A stretch of 64,000 nucleotides of DNA from contig CAZMXP010000018.1 of assembly GCA_964570285.1 (NCBI GenBank), forward strand, positions 13,677-77,676, in the 5' to 3' direction. A program made the translations under genes and the position numbers. The stretch comes from CAZMXP01 sp964570285 (GTDB taxonomy: Bacteria; Planctomycetota; PLA2). Under the pieces are notes generated by a model, which was not told the origin of the DNA, searched no databases, and saw only the letters and a list, made by a program, of their open reading frames with translations. Position 1 is the first letter of the stretch. Every line of letters starts with the position of its first letter. Below are positions 16,626 through 24,739 of the stretch, in pieces.

Positions 16626-19367
16626 GTGGCCCCCCTGCTGCTGCTCCTCCTGCTCGGCACCGATCCCGCCGCCGCGGAGGCGGAGAGCAAGGCGATCGAG
16701 GCCCTCGGGGCCGGCCGGCCGGCCGACGCGCTCGCCTTCTTCGAGGAGGCGCTGCGGGCCACTCCGGACACCGCCGGGAAGGCGCGGCTGCGCGACCTCT
16801 ACCTGAAGGTCGGGCCGGCCCCCGAGCCCCCCCTCTCTCCGACCGAGTCCGCCGTCGTCGCCAAGCACGTCGCCGAGGAGAGGATCCGCGTCTACACCCT
16901 CGCCGCCGACCGCTTCCGCGACAAGGACGAACTCCACGCGAGCATCCTCGTGCGGCGCGCGGTCATCGAGCTGCTCGGCGTGGACGCCGACCGCGTGAAG
17001 CAGCAGGAGGAGGAGATCCGCTCGATGCTGCGCAAGCTCACCGAGCAGCCCACCGACGCAGACAAGGAACTCGCGGCGCAGGTGCTGAAGACGAAGCGGG
17101 AGGGCAAGGCGCTGCTGAGGGCGGCGGAGAAGCTGCTGGACCAGAAGCTCTACCGCGCGGTCGTGCGCGTCTGCCAGGAGATCGGCACCGGCGAGTTCGA
17201 CCAGGACGAGAAGAACGGCGCGATGGATCTGCGGCGGCGCACCGAGGAGGCGGCGGTGGCCGACGTGCCCGCCGCGCAGCGCGAGGCGGCGAAGAAGGTG
17301 CTGCTCGACGAGCGCTTCGACCGCCTCGACACGAGGCTCTCGCGCCACTTCATCCACCTCGGGCCCAAGGTCTTCGTCTCGGCGCTGCCGCCGAAGGACC
17401 TCGCGATGCTCGATCTCGCCTACATCTACCAGTCCGATCTCGCCGCGCAGCCGCTCACGGCGGACGGCGTCCGCCTCTGCGTCTACTACCAGGAGACCTT
17501 CGAGTTCGGCGGCGGGCTCGCCGGCGGGAAGCTCATCCGCATCGGCGACCGCGCGATCCGCCCGCCGATCGCGGGCATGCTGCACTATCACGAACTCGGC
17601 CACTGCATCTTCGGCCGCGGCTGGCTGCACCAGGGGTTCACCGAGGGGCTCGCGGACTTCGCCGCGGGGTTCACGCTCGACGCGCTCGGGCAGACGGCGG
17701 AGGCGCAGCACTTCATCACCGCGGCGCGAGACCAGTTCGTGCGCTACTACCTCGGGCGCGCGGTGCGCTACTTCGACATCCAGCCCTACCGCCCCTCGGC
17801 CGGCATGCTCTTCACGCTGCTGCCGCCCGGGGAGGCGCCCTTCGACTGGACGCCCTACCGCACGGCGTTCCGGCAGATGCGCGACGCGCAGTTCGGCGGG
17901 TGGCCCGAGCGCGAGCACCAGATCATGCGCTTTCTCGGCTACCTGATGGCGCGCCACTACGGGCCGGGCGTCTTCGACACGCTCGCCGAGTGGGGCTGGC
18001 CGGTCTCGCGCGCGGACTATGCGCTCGTGCCGCTCGAGGCGGAGAGGCTCCTGTCGGAGACCCGGCAGGGTCTCTTCCGCGCCTCGCGCGGAGATCATGG
18101 GGGCGCGGGGGCCCTGCTGCGCGGCGTGCTCGAGGCGGAGCCGCGGGGTCCGCTCGCGCCGAGCGCGCTCTACGGGCTTCTGCAAGGGGCGGCCGCCGCC
18201 GGGGACGCGCCGCAGATCCTCGCGTACAAGCGCCTGCTCGGCATCGTGGATGGCTACCTCGTGCTCGGGCCCTACCACGCGCGCCAGCAGACGGCCTACG
18301 TCGTGCTGCCGCCGGAGACCACGATCGACACGACGAAGCCCGTGCAGTACGGCTTCGAGACCGCGCACTGGAAGGCGGCGACGGTGGAGGTGACCGGGTA
18401 CGTGGACCTGCGCGCGCAGGGCTACGGGTATCCGGAACATGCGTGCGCCTTCGCGCTCGCCTATGTGCGCAGCGAGACCGAGCAGCCCGCGCGCATCTGG
18501 ATCGGCAGCGACGACGGCCACACGCTGCTGCTCAACGGCGAGCTGATCGAGAAGCGCGACACGCGCCGCGGCTTCACGTTCGACGACGACTTCGCGGACG
18601 TGACGCTGCGCCAGGGGTGGAACCGCGTGCTGCTCAAGGTGCACAACGGCGACGGCGCGTGGGGCTTCCTGCTGCGCATCGTCGCGCGCGACGGGAGGCC
18701 GCTCCAGGGGGTGATCCACTCGGCGGAGGACCACGAGGCGGAGGTGCCGCGCTACGCACCGCCGAAGGGCCGCTCGCTGCCGGTCGTCGCCGACGAGTTC
18801 AAGAGCTTCGCGAGCGCGCGGTGGATGGTCGGCGTCGGGAAGTGGGACACGCGCAACGGCTTCCTCGTGCCGCAGGGCACCGAGAAGCACGGCCTCTGGC
18901 AGCGCTTCCTCGTCGACCCGGACAAGCCGAAGGACGGGCCCGCGAACATCCTCTGGCTGCGGTCGCCGGAACTCGCGCGCCTCGACTCGTTCGAGCTCGA
19001 ACTCGTCGTCGGCGGCGGCAAGACGCTGCCGGGCAAGTTCGGCCTCACGATCGACGGCGAGAACGAGAACGACGCGCAGTCGGGCCACACCTTCGTGCTC
19101 GACGAGCACGAAGGCAAGCTCCGCTGCCACTGGTACCGCTACGACAAGCTGCTCTACCTGCAGCCGGGCGCGGAGGTCGCCCCGGCGGAGAGCCACCGCC
19201 TCACGCTGCGCCGCAGCGCGAGCAAGTGGTGGCTCGCCGTGGACGGCGTCCCGCTCTTCGACGGCGTGGACGCCCCCCGCCTGCCAAGCCTCGGCGTGGG
19301 GCTCCAGACATGGGGAAACTCCCCCTCGTTCGACCGGATCAGGCTCACGGGGCACCTTGCCGAGTGA
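16626..19367 (+). CDS. Secreted zinc metallopeptidase-like protein with PA14-like and C-terminal lectin-like regions
   Basis: The GTG start is followed by a hydrophobic signal peptide (A-P-L-L-L-L-L-L-L-G). A helical, coiled-coil-rich N-terminal part (to about 250) precedes a gluzincin motif H322-E-L-G-H with G-F-T-E-G-L-A-D-F some 17 residues later supplying the third ligand Glu. Around 600-690 a PA14/beta-sandwich-like stretch occurs (I-W-I-G-S-D-D-G-H, W-N-R-V-L-L-K-V-H-N). The last 200 residues look like a concanavalin/DUF1080-type beta sandwich (F-E-L-E-L-V-V-G-G-G, V-D-G-V-P-L-F). At 913 residues it may act on surface glycoproteins or peptidoglycan-linked substrates (inference). It is divergent from the PilZ gene. 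Confidence 0.83.
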   Translation: MAPLLLLLLLGTDPAAAEAESKAIEALGAGRPADALAFFEEALRATPDTAGKARLRDLYLKVGPAPEPPLSPTESAVVAKHVAEERIRVYTLAADRFRDKDELHASILVRRAVIELLGVDADRVKQQEEEIRSMLRKLTEQPTDADKELAAQVLKTKREGKALLRAAEKLLDQKLYRAVVRVCQEIGTGEFDQDEKNGAMDLRRRTEEAAVADVPAAQREAAKKVLLDERFDRLDTRLSRHFIHLGPKVFVSALPPKDLAMLDLAYIYQSDLAAQPLTADGVRLCVYYQETFEFGGGLAGGKLIRIGDRAIRPPIAGMLHYHELGHCIFGRGWLHQGFTEGLADFAAGFTLDALGQTAEAQHFITAARDQFVRYYLGRAVRYFDIQPYRPSAGMLFTLLPPGEAPFDWTPYRTAFRQMRDAQFGGWPEREHQIMRFLGYLMARHYGPGVFDTLAEWGWPVSRADYALVPLEAERLLSETRQGLFRASRGDHGGAGALLRGVLEAEPRGPLAPSALYGLLQGAAAAGDAPQILAYKRLLGIVDGYLVLGPYHARQQTAYVVLPPETTIDTTKPVQYGFETAHWKAATVEVTGYVDLRAQGYGYPEHACAFALAYVRSETEQPARIWIGSDDGHTLLLNGELIEKRDTRRGFTFDDDFADVTLRQGWNRVLLKVHNGDGAWGFLLRIVARDGRPLQGVIHSAEDHEAEVPRYAPPKGRSLPVVADEFKSFASARWMVGVGKWDTRNGFLVPQGTEKHGLWQRFLVDPDKPKDGPANILWLRSPELARLDSFELELVVGGGKTLPGKFGLTIDGENENDAQSGHTFVLDEHEGKLRCHWYRYDKLLYLQPGAEVAPAESHRLTLRRSASKWWLAVDGVPLFDGVDAPRLPSLGVGLQTWGNSPSFDRIRLTGHLAE

Positions 19368-19561
19368 CCTGCGAGGAGTCCTGATCGAGGCGGGGAGCGG
19401 CGAGGGGCGTCCCATCCCCGCGCGCGCCTCGCGGTAGGCCGTCTCCCCGACGACGGGCCTCGCCGGGACGGCCCATGGCGCGGCGCGGCCGGGCGGCCGC
19501 CGCCCGCGGCCCGGACCGGCCTCAAGCGGCCCCTCGGCTTGGGTCGATAGGCTCCCGGAGA

Positions 19562-21235
19562 ATGCCCATGCGCCGGGCCGCTACGTATCTGCTCTCGATC
19601 GGTCTCATGCTCGTGGCATGCGGGGACCCCGGTCTGCGCGACCGCTCGCTGATGGCGAAGGGGGGCTTCGAGCTGGATGCGGCCGCCGCCGCGGCATCGC
19701 GGCGCCCGGTGAAGGGGAGCAAGCCCTCGCCTTCGGTCATCGGCCTCGTCCCGGACACGCTCGCGCCCTACTACCCCGACGGTGCCCCGCTCGTGCTCCG
19801 CTTCGAGGACCGGACCGCGCTCCAGCGCGAGGCGATTCCCGAGCTGCGCGCGGTGGCCGCGCTGCTGCCTTCCCTCGCGCTGCCCGGCGACGCGGTCGAG
19901 AACCTTCTGCGCGCGATGCTGAAGCTGCCCGAGCCCGTCCAGATCGACGCGCAACGACCCTTCGCGCTGATCCCGACGAAGCTCGGCTGGGCGGCCATCC
20001 TCCCGACGCGCAGCCACGAGGAGGCGGAAGGGCGGATGAAGGCGATCGACGGGGTCTATTGCGTCGCCGGGGCGCCCGAGGTCGTCTCCGCCTACGAGCC
20101 CGGGTTCCGGAAGGGGTTCCACCTGCCGGGGAACCTCAGCGTCCTCGTCGCGCCCGAGGCGGTGCCGCGCATCGGTTCCATCCTGACCGAGGCGGGCGGC
20201 GCGCTGGGCCCCGACTTCCGGTGGCTCGACGGTTGTCTCGGCCCGCTGCCCACCGACATCGAGCGCGTCGACCTCGCGCTGCGCGCCGGCCAGGGGGGCG
20301 TGCGCGCGGACCTGCGCCTCGCGCCCAACCGCGAGAGCCCGACGGCCTTCTTCCTCGAGAAGATGAAGCCGGCGACCTCCGACGCGGCGCGCTGGCTGCC
20401 GTCGAACGGGACGCTCTACGCGGAGCTCGCCGCTCGCCCCCTCGACTGGGAGGGGCTCTTCCTCAACCTCGCGCGCGACCTGATCCCGGCCCCGAAGCTC
20501 GCCCGCTCGAAGGAGCTGGCGGCGCTGCGCGGCCTGCTCGCGGCCTTCGGCCGCGACGTCTCGGTGATGCTCGACCTCACCCCGGACGGGCTCGGCACGA
20601 TCCTGCTCGTCGCCGATCTCGACGACGTCGCCGGCACGGAGGGCTACTTCGGCTCTTCCGAGTTCACGGAGCTTCTCGCGCTGGTCGCCGGTCCCGGCGG
20701 CCAGCTCGACTGGAAACCCGCGGCCTTCGAGCGGAGCGGCGTCCAGGTCGGCGCGATCACCGGGAACATCAGCCGGAGCCGCCTCCAGGAGTGGCGCGAC
20801 AAGGGCCTCGTGGCCTCCACGCTGAGCGTGCTGCTGCGCGGGCCGGTCATCGGCTACGCCGCCACGGTCTCGGACAAGCTCTGCATCGTCATCGGACAGA
20901 CCGCGCGTCCGGCCACCGAACGCTTCATCGACCATCTGCGGAACGGGCGCCCCGCCGACAACGACCACAACCTCGAGGCGGCCACGCTCTTCCCCTACCG
21001 CCTCGCCGCCGCGTCGGTCAACCTCGCGGCGCTCTTCGACGGCTGCCGCGAAGCCGCGCCCTACTGGCATCCGCAGGGGCGCGCGCTGAAGGGGATGTCG
21101 CTCCGCTGGCGCCTGCCTGCCTCGATCGCGGTCACGCTCGAAGGCGGCGCGATCCGCTGCGCGCTTCGCGTCCGCTCCACGCAGATGGCCGAGGCCGCGG
21201 CGAAGATCGCCGCGGCGCTGGCGGCGGAGAAGTAG
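19562..21235 (+). CDS. Lipoprotein of unknown function (about 557 aa)
   Basis: ATG 19562 (or ATG 19568) starts a signal peptide ending in the lipobox L-V-A-C. The open frame extends further upstream, but its extra N-terminus is Arg/Ala-rich shadow. The mature protein is mixed alpha/beta with F-A-L-I-P-T-K-L-G-W-A-A-I, and its C-terminal part ends in alternating Ala-rich helices. It resembles DUF3352-type surface proteins in general layout, but I do not claim membership. The next gene codes for a similar-sized lipoprotein, and the two look like distant paralogues in one unit. Confidence 0.8.
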   Translation: MPMRRAATYLLSIGLMLVACGDPGLRDRSLMAKGGFELDAAAAAASRRPVKGSKPSPSVIGLVPDTLAPYYPDGAPLVLRFEDRTALQREAIPELRAVAALLPSLALPGDAVENLLRAMLKLPEPVQIDAQRPFALIPTKLGWAAILPTRSHEEAEGRMKAIDGVYCVAGAPEVVSAYEPGFRKGFHLPGNLSVLVAPEAVPRIGSILTEAGGALGPDFRWLDGCLGPLPTDIERVDLALRAGQGGVRADLRLAPNRESPTAFFLEKMKPATSDAARWLPSNGTLYAELAARPLDWEGLFLNLARDLIPAPKLARSKELAALRGLLAAFGRDVSVMLDLTPDGLGTILLVADLDDVAGTEGYFGSSEFTELLALVAGPGGQLDWKPAAFERSGVQVGAITGNISRSRLQEWRDKGLVASTLSVLLRGPVIGYAATVSDKLCIVIGQTARPATERFIDHLRNGRPADNDHNLEAATLFPYRLAAASVNLAALFDGCREAAPYWHPQGRALKGMSLRWRLPASIAVTLEGGAIRCALRVRSTQMAEAAAKIAAALAAEK

Positions 21236-21264
21236 CCGGGCCCAAGCTGGTATCGTGGCACCCG

Positions 21265-22704
21265 ATGCGGGTTGCCACTCTCGTCCGGCTCATGCCGCTG
21301 CTGCTGGCCGCGTGCGGCGGCGGCGGCCCCCCGCCGGCCCCCGCAGCCCCCTCCGCATGGCCCGTGGACGGATTCCTCCGCCTCCTGCCGGAGGCGCCCT
21401 CCCTCGTCGTGCGCCTCCCGACGGCGCAGGGCCTCGCCGAAACGCCGCTCGCCCACGCGGCGCTGCTGCGCATGCTCGGCCGCCCGGGCCTCGTCGAGAC
21501 GGTCGAGGGGCTCGCGGCCGCGCGCGCACCCGGATACGCCCTCTTCCCGGGCGGCGCGAGCGCGCGCTATCTGCCCGCGGCCGACAAGAGCGTGCTCAAT
21601 CGAGCGTTGAGCGCTCTCGCGACAAGGGTCGCGATCCGCGAGGAGGGGGATTGGGTGGTGCTCGAGGAGGGTGCGCCGGCGCGCCCGGCGAAGGATGCGT
21701 CGGGCGGCGATCCGCTGCCGCCGGGCGACCTCGCGCTGCGCGTCCACCACCACCCCCTGATGCAACTCTTCGCCTCGCCCGGCGACCGCCTCGATCTCGG
21801 TCTCGCGCTCGCCGACGGCGGCATCGAGTTCCGGGGCCGCTTCCGCCCGGCGCCGGAGGGGGAGAGCGCGCGCCTCCTCCGAGAGGGGCGCCCGGCCGCG
21901 GGGGGGCTCCTCGACCTCCTGCCGGGGAGCCTCGCGCTCCGGGTCGAGACGGGCCTTCCGCCGGTCGCGTTCGCCTCGTTCGCGGCCAGCCGCCTCGCGG
22001 TCCACTGCGGCGTGAAGGAGCGGGCCGACCGCGTGCTGCTCGAACGGCTCCTGCGCGAGGCGCTGTCGGGCAGCGACGCCGGGGGCGGCCTCGCGTTCGG
22101 GCTCGAGATCCTCGGCGGCGAGGTCGGATTCGTGCTGCTGGGCCGCCTCGGCGCCGGCCCCCCCTCCCCGGTCCTCGCGAAGGTGCGCGCGGGGCCCCGG
22201 TGGTCGGCGGGGGCCTGGGTGGTGGACCGGCGGGAGGTCTCCGACCTGACGGCGCTCTCGCTCTGGGTGGCGGGGGCCGACCCGGTCCTCGACGGCGCCC
22301 CGGAGACCGCCTGGCCCCTCATCGGCGCCCTTGGCGACGAACGGGGCCTGCCGCTCGCCTACGGCGAGGTCGGGGACTGGTTCGTCTTCGCGGGCGGCCG
22401 GCGGGCCGACACGCTGGTCCGCACCGTGAGGCAGCGCCTCGCGGGCGAGACGACGCGGAGCGACGGCGGCAGCGCGCTCACGGCGATGCGCGAACTCGGC
22501 AAGGCGGGCAAGGGCGACTACCTGATCGGCATCGTCTACGGCGGACAGGGCGCCACAGGCCTCGCCCCCGCGGACCGCGGCGCGCTCCCGGCGCTCTTCG
22601 GTGCGACGGCTGCCGCGGTGCCCCCCCACTGCGCCGCCGTCGCCGGCTTCCGCGACGGCGACTCCCTCTCCCTCTTCGGACGCCTGCTCTACGCGCTGCC
22701 CTAG
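21265..22704 (+). CDS. Lipoprotein of unknown function (479 aa)
   Basis: ATG 21265 gives M-R-V-A-T-L-V-R-L followed by the lipobox L-A-A-C and a Gly/Pro/Ala linker. The rest shares features with the upstream lipoprotein: an early L-P-E-A-P-S-L-V-V-R-L strand, a Leu-rich middle, and a C-terminal region with G-D-Y-L-I-G-I-V-Y. No catalytic motif is visible. The stop codon TAG lies in the CTAGGAG end of repeat copy B. Confidence 0.82.
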   Translation: MRVATLVRLMPLLLAACGGGGPPPAPAAPSAWPVDGFLRLLPEAPSLVVRLPTAQGLAETPLAHAALLRMLGRPGLVETVEGLAAARAPGYALFPGGASARYLPAADKSVLNRALSALATRVAIREEGDWVVLEEGAPARPAKDASGGDPLPPGDLALRVHHHPLMQLFASPGDRLDLGLALADGGIEFRGRFRPAPEGESARLLREGRPAAGGLLDLLPGSLALRVETGLPPVAFASFAASRLAVHCGVKERADRVLLERLLREALSGSDAGGGLAFGLEILGGEVGFVLLGRLGAGPPSPVLAKVRAGPRWSAGAWVVDRREVSDLTALSLWVAGADPVLDGAPETAWPLIGALGDERGLPLAYGEVGDWFVFAGGRRADTLVRTVRQRLAGETTRSDGGSALTAMRELGKAGKGDYLIGIVYGGQGATGLAPADRGALPALFGATAAAVPPHCAAVAGFRDGDSLSLFGRLLYALP

Positions 22705-22899
22705 GAGTTTGTCCGACTATTCGTCGGACAAACTCTTAAGTGAAAGGGAGTTCGCTGTCCGCACCCGGCCGTAGGTTGCGCGCATGCGCGGCGATGGCTC
22801 ATGGAGACCCAGGGCTCGCGTCGCGTCGGGTTAGGAGCTTGTCCGGGACCGGTTGGCCCCGAAGCGTGGCTGAAGGCCATGACCCGGACAAGCTCCTAG
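22701..22899. repeat. Hairpin-ended interspersed repeat, copy B
   Basis: This shorter copy starts with a perfect 13-bp hairpin (arms 22705-22717 and 22723-22735, loop TATTC) and ends with perfect 16-bp arms at 22832-22847 and 22883-22898. Relative to copy A the right foldback has a T-to-C change in one arm and the matching A-to-G change in the other, so pairing is kept. Both ends carry CTAG, giving the stop codons of the lipoprotein gene to the left and the minus-strand gene to the right. Confidence 0.87.
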
Positions 22900-23666
22900 G
22901 TAAACGCCTCGGGATCCTCGTCGATCCGGGCGCTCTGGCGATAGCGCTGCTCCAGCGTCTCGAAGTGCGGCTGGAAGCGGTCCTCGATGCCGAGCGCGCG
23001 GCAGAGCATCGCGTCGTAGACGAGGTAGAGCGCGAGGAAGCAGTCCTCGAAGCGCGCCATGAAGTCGCAGGCGGCGATGGGGAAGGGGTAGCGCGGCTCG
23101 AAGATCGCGAGCCACTTCTCGGCCGACTCCTTCGCGGTGCGGATCATGCCGTTGAGCGAGAGCAGGCGCGATTCGCCCGGCCCGTCCACCCCCAGCCGCA
23201 CGAAGGTCAGCAGCGCGTCGATCTGGTCGCGGTAGGTCTCGTAGACATCCGCGAGGAGGTTCAACTCCTCCATGCGGCCGATGTGCAGTTCGAGCCCGAG
23301 CCCGTCGCGGTCGGCAAAAAACGAGAGATCGAAGTCGGCGACGTGGCGCCCGCGCCCGCTGCTCGACCGGAGGTTGGGGAAGCCGGTGCCGCGCACCTCG
23401 TTCGGCTTCAGGCTGTAGAGCGCGCAGCGGAGCCGCTCGGCGTCGCCGTCGTTGGTCTTCGGCTCGCGCCCCATCTTCGAGAAGGTGTAGGGGTCGGTCT
23501 CGAAGAGGTCGCCGACCTCGGCGAGACAGCCGCTCAGCAGCACGCGCAGCTTGGGGTGGATGTGCGTGCGGATGAGGCGGAAACGGAAGTCGAGGTCCTC
23601 CTCCGTGAAGATGTCCTCGTAGTACTCCGGGAAGATGACCCCCGCGTACTTCTCACCGTCCGCCAT
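22896..23666 (-). CDS. Hypothetical protein, 256 aa
   Basis: A soluble, mixed-charge protein from ATG 23666 with no signal peptide, starting M-A-D-G-E-K-Y-A-G-V-I-F-P-E-Y-Y. It contains aromatic-rich helices near the C-terminus (F-M-A-R-F-E-D-C-F-L-A-L-Y-L-V-Y). I recognise no family. Codon use and composition match the neighbours, so it is very likely real. Its last codon and stop run into repeat copy B. Confidence 0.8.
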   Translation of the reverse strand: MADGEKYAGVIFPEYYEDIFTEEDLDFRFRLIRTHIHPKLRVLLSGCLAEVGDLFETDPYTFSKMGREPKTNDGDAERLRCALYSLKPNEVRGTGFPNLRSSSGRGRHVADFDLSFFADRDGLGLELHIGRMEELNLLADVYETYRDQIDALLTFVRLGVDGPGESRLLSLNGMIRTAKESAEKWLAIFEPRYPFPIAACDFMARFEDCFLALYLVYDAMLCRALGIEDRFQPHFETLEQRYRQSARIDEDPEAFT

Positions 23667-23688
23667 GGTTTCCGGATTCTATCCGCCG

Positions 23689-24312
23689 CTACCAATTTCG
23701 GACGGTCCCGGTGACCGCTGAAGGGGTGCCGTCGGCGTCGATGCCCACGAGGAAGAGGCGCTCCGAGCCGTCGGCGCAGCGGATCGTACAGACGAGGTCC
23801 CGCTCGGAGAGCAGCCCGTCCTCGGCGAGGACGAGCGTCCAGGGGGTGCGGGGGCGCGCGAGCACTGTCGCCGGGACTCCGTCGACCGAGAGCGTCGCGG
23901 GCAACCGCGAAGCCGGCACCTCGATGTCCAGCCCGATGCCCGCGCGCATCGGGCACGCCGCGGGCAGATGCGCCCGGACGCGGATCCCCTCCTCGTCGAG
24001 GAAGACGTACTCGACCCGCGTCGATCCGGTCTCCTCGCCCGCGATGAGCTCGCCGGTGCCGCCGTAGGGAAAGGCGCAGCGCAGTTTCCCCCGCGCCCCC
24101 TTCCAATGGACCGAAACCGAGAGGCGATCGGGGGAGTGGGTGACCTCCGCCAACTCGCCCGCATCGGCGGAGAGCTTCGCCGTGTAGCCGGCGGTGCCCG
24201 GCCGCGCGCGCCGGAAGCAGGCGCGGATGCCGTCCCCGTCGCGGCAGGCGGCGACGTGCACGTCCACGCTCGCGCAGGCCGGGAGCAGCAGCAGCAGGGC
24301 AACGCGGTGCAT
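23689..24312 (-). CDS. Small lipoprotein of unknown function
   Basis: ATG 24312 starts M-H-R-V-A-L-L-L-L-L-P-A-C, a short signal with lipobox L-P-A-C. The 207-residue product appears beta-rich, with several Cys pairs in the mature part that could form disulfides. No domain recognised. It is separated by 22 bp from the next leftward gene and only 26 bp from a divergent gene. Confidence 0.8.
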   Translation of the reverse strand: MHRVALLLLLPACASVDVHVAACRDGDGIRACFRRARPGTAGYTAKLSADAGELAEVTHSPDRLSVSVHWKGARGKLRCAFPYGGTGELIAGEETGSTRVEYVFLDEEGIRVRAHLPAACPMRAGIGLDIEVPASRLPATLSVDGVPATVLARPRTPWTLVLAEDGLLSERDLVCTIRCADGSERLFLVGIDADGTPSAVTGTVRNW

Positions 24313-24338
24313 CGGCGGAGTGTAGTAAACTTGGCGCC

Positions 24339-24725
24339 GTGCGGTTCGGCGAGTTCCTGCTGCGGCGCGGCGTGCTGACGCCGGAGGCGCTTCTCGGCGC
24401 GCTCGACCGCCAGCAGCGCCGCCGCCCCTTCCTCGGCCGCCTCGCGGTGGAGAGCGGCGCGCTGACGGTGGAGCAGGTGCTCTTGGTGCTCGACCAGCAG
24501 ATCGACGAGCGGAGCAGCTTCGGCTCCATCGCCGTCGCGAAGGGCTTCCTCGACGAGGCGGGCCTCGACCGGCTGCTCGCGGTCCAGCGCGCCGCCACCC
24601 CCCCGCTCGGGGAGATCCTCGTCGGCCAGGGCGTCCTCGACGCCCCCCGCCTCCAGGACCTGCTCACCTCGTACTTCCGCGGCTTGTCCGAGCACCGCTC
24701 GGACACGCCGCTCCAGGATTCCTGA
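24339..24725 (+). CDS. Stand-alone MshEN-like repeat protein
   Basis: The GTG start gives 128 residues made of about four repeats of the type L-G-x-x-L-V-x-x-G-x-L-x-x-x-x-L-x-x-x-L-x-x-Q (for example F-G-E-F-L-L-R-R-G-V-L-T, L-G-R-L-A-V-E-S-G-A-L-T, L-G-E-I-L-V-G-Q-G-V-L). These repeats are typical of the N-terminal region of type II secretion/type IV pilus ATPases, where MshEN domains bind c-di-GMP. Here there is no ATPase domain. With the nearby PilZ protein it may belong to c-di-GMP signalling (inference). Confidence 0.72.
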   Translation: MRFGEFLLRRGVLTPEALLGALDRQQRRRPFLGRLAVESGALTVEQVLLVLDQQIDERSSFGSIAVAKGFLDEAGLDRLLAVQRAATPPLGEILVGQGVLDAPRLQDLLTSYFRGLSEHRSDTPLQDS

Positions 24726-24739
24726 GCGCGCCCGCGCGT

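Noticed and set aside
16572..19415. N-terminal extension of the PilZ frame to over 1000 residues
   Set aside because: It runs antisense through the metallopeptidase gene; only the last 125 residues match PilZ.
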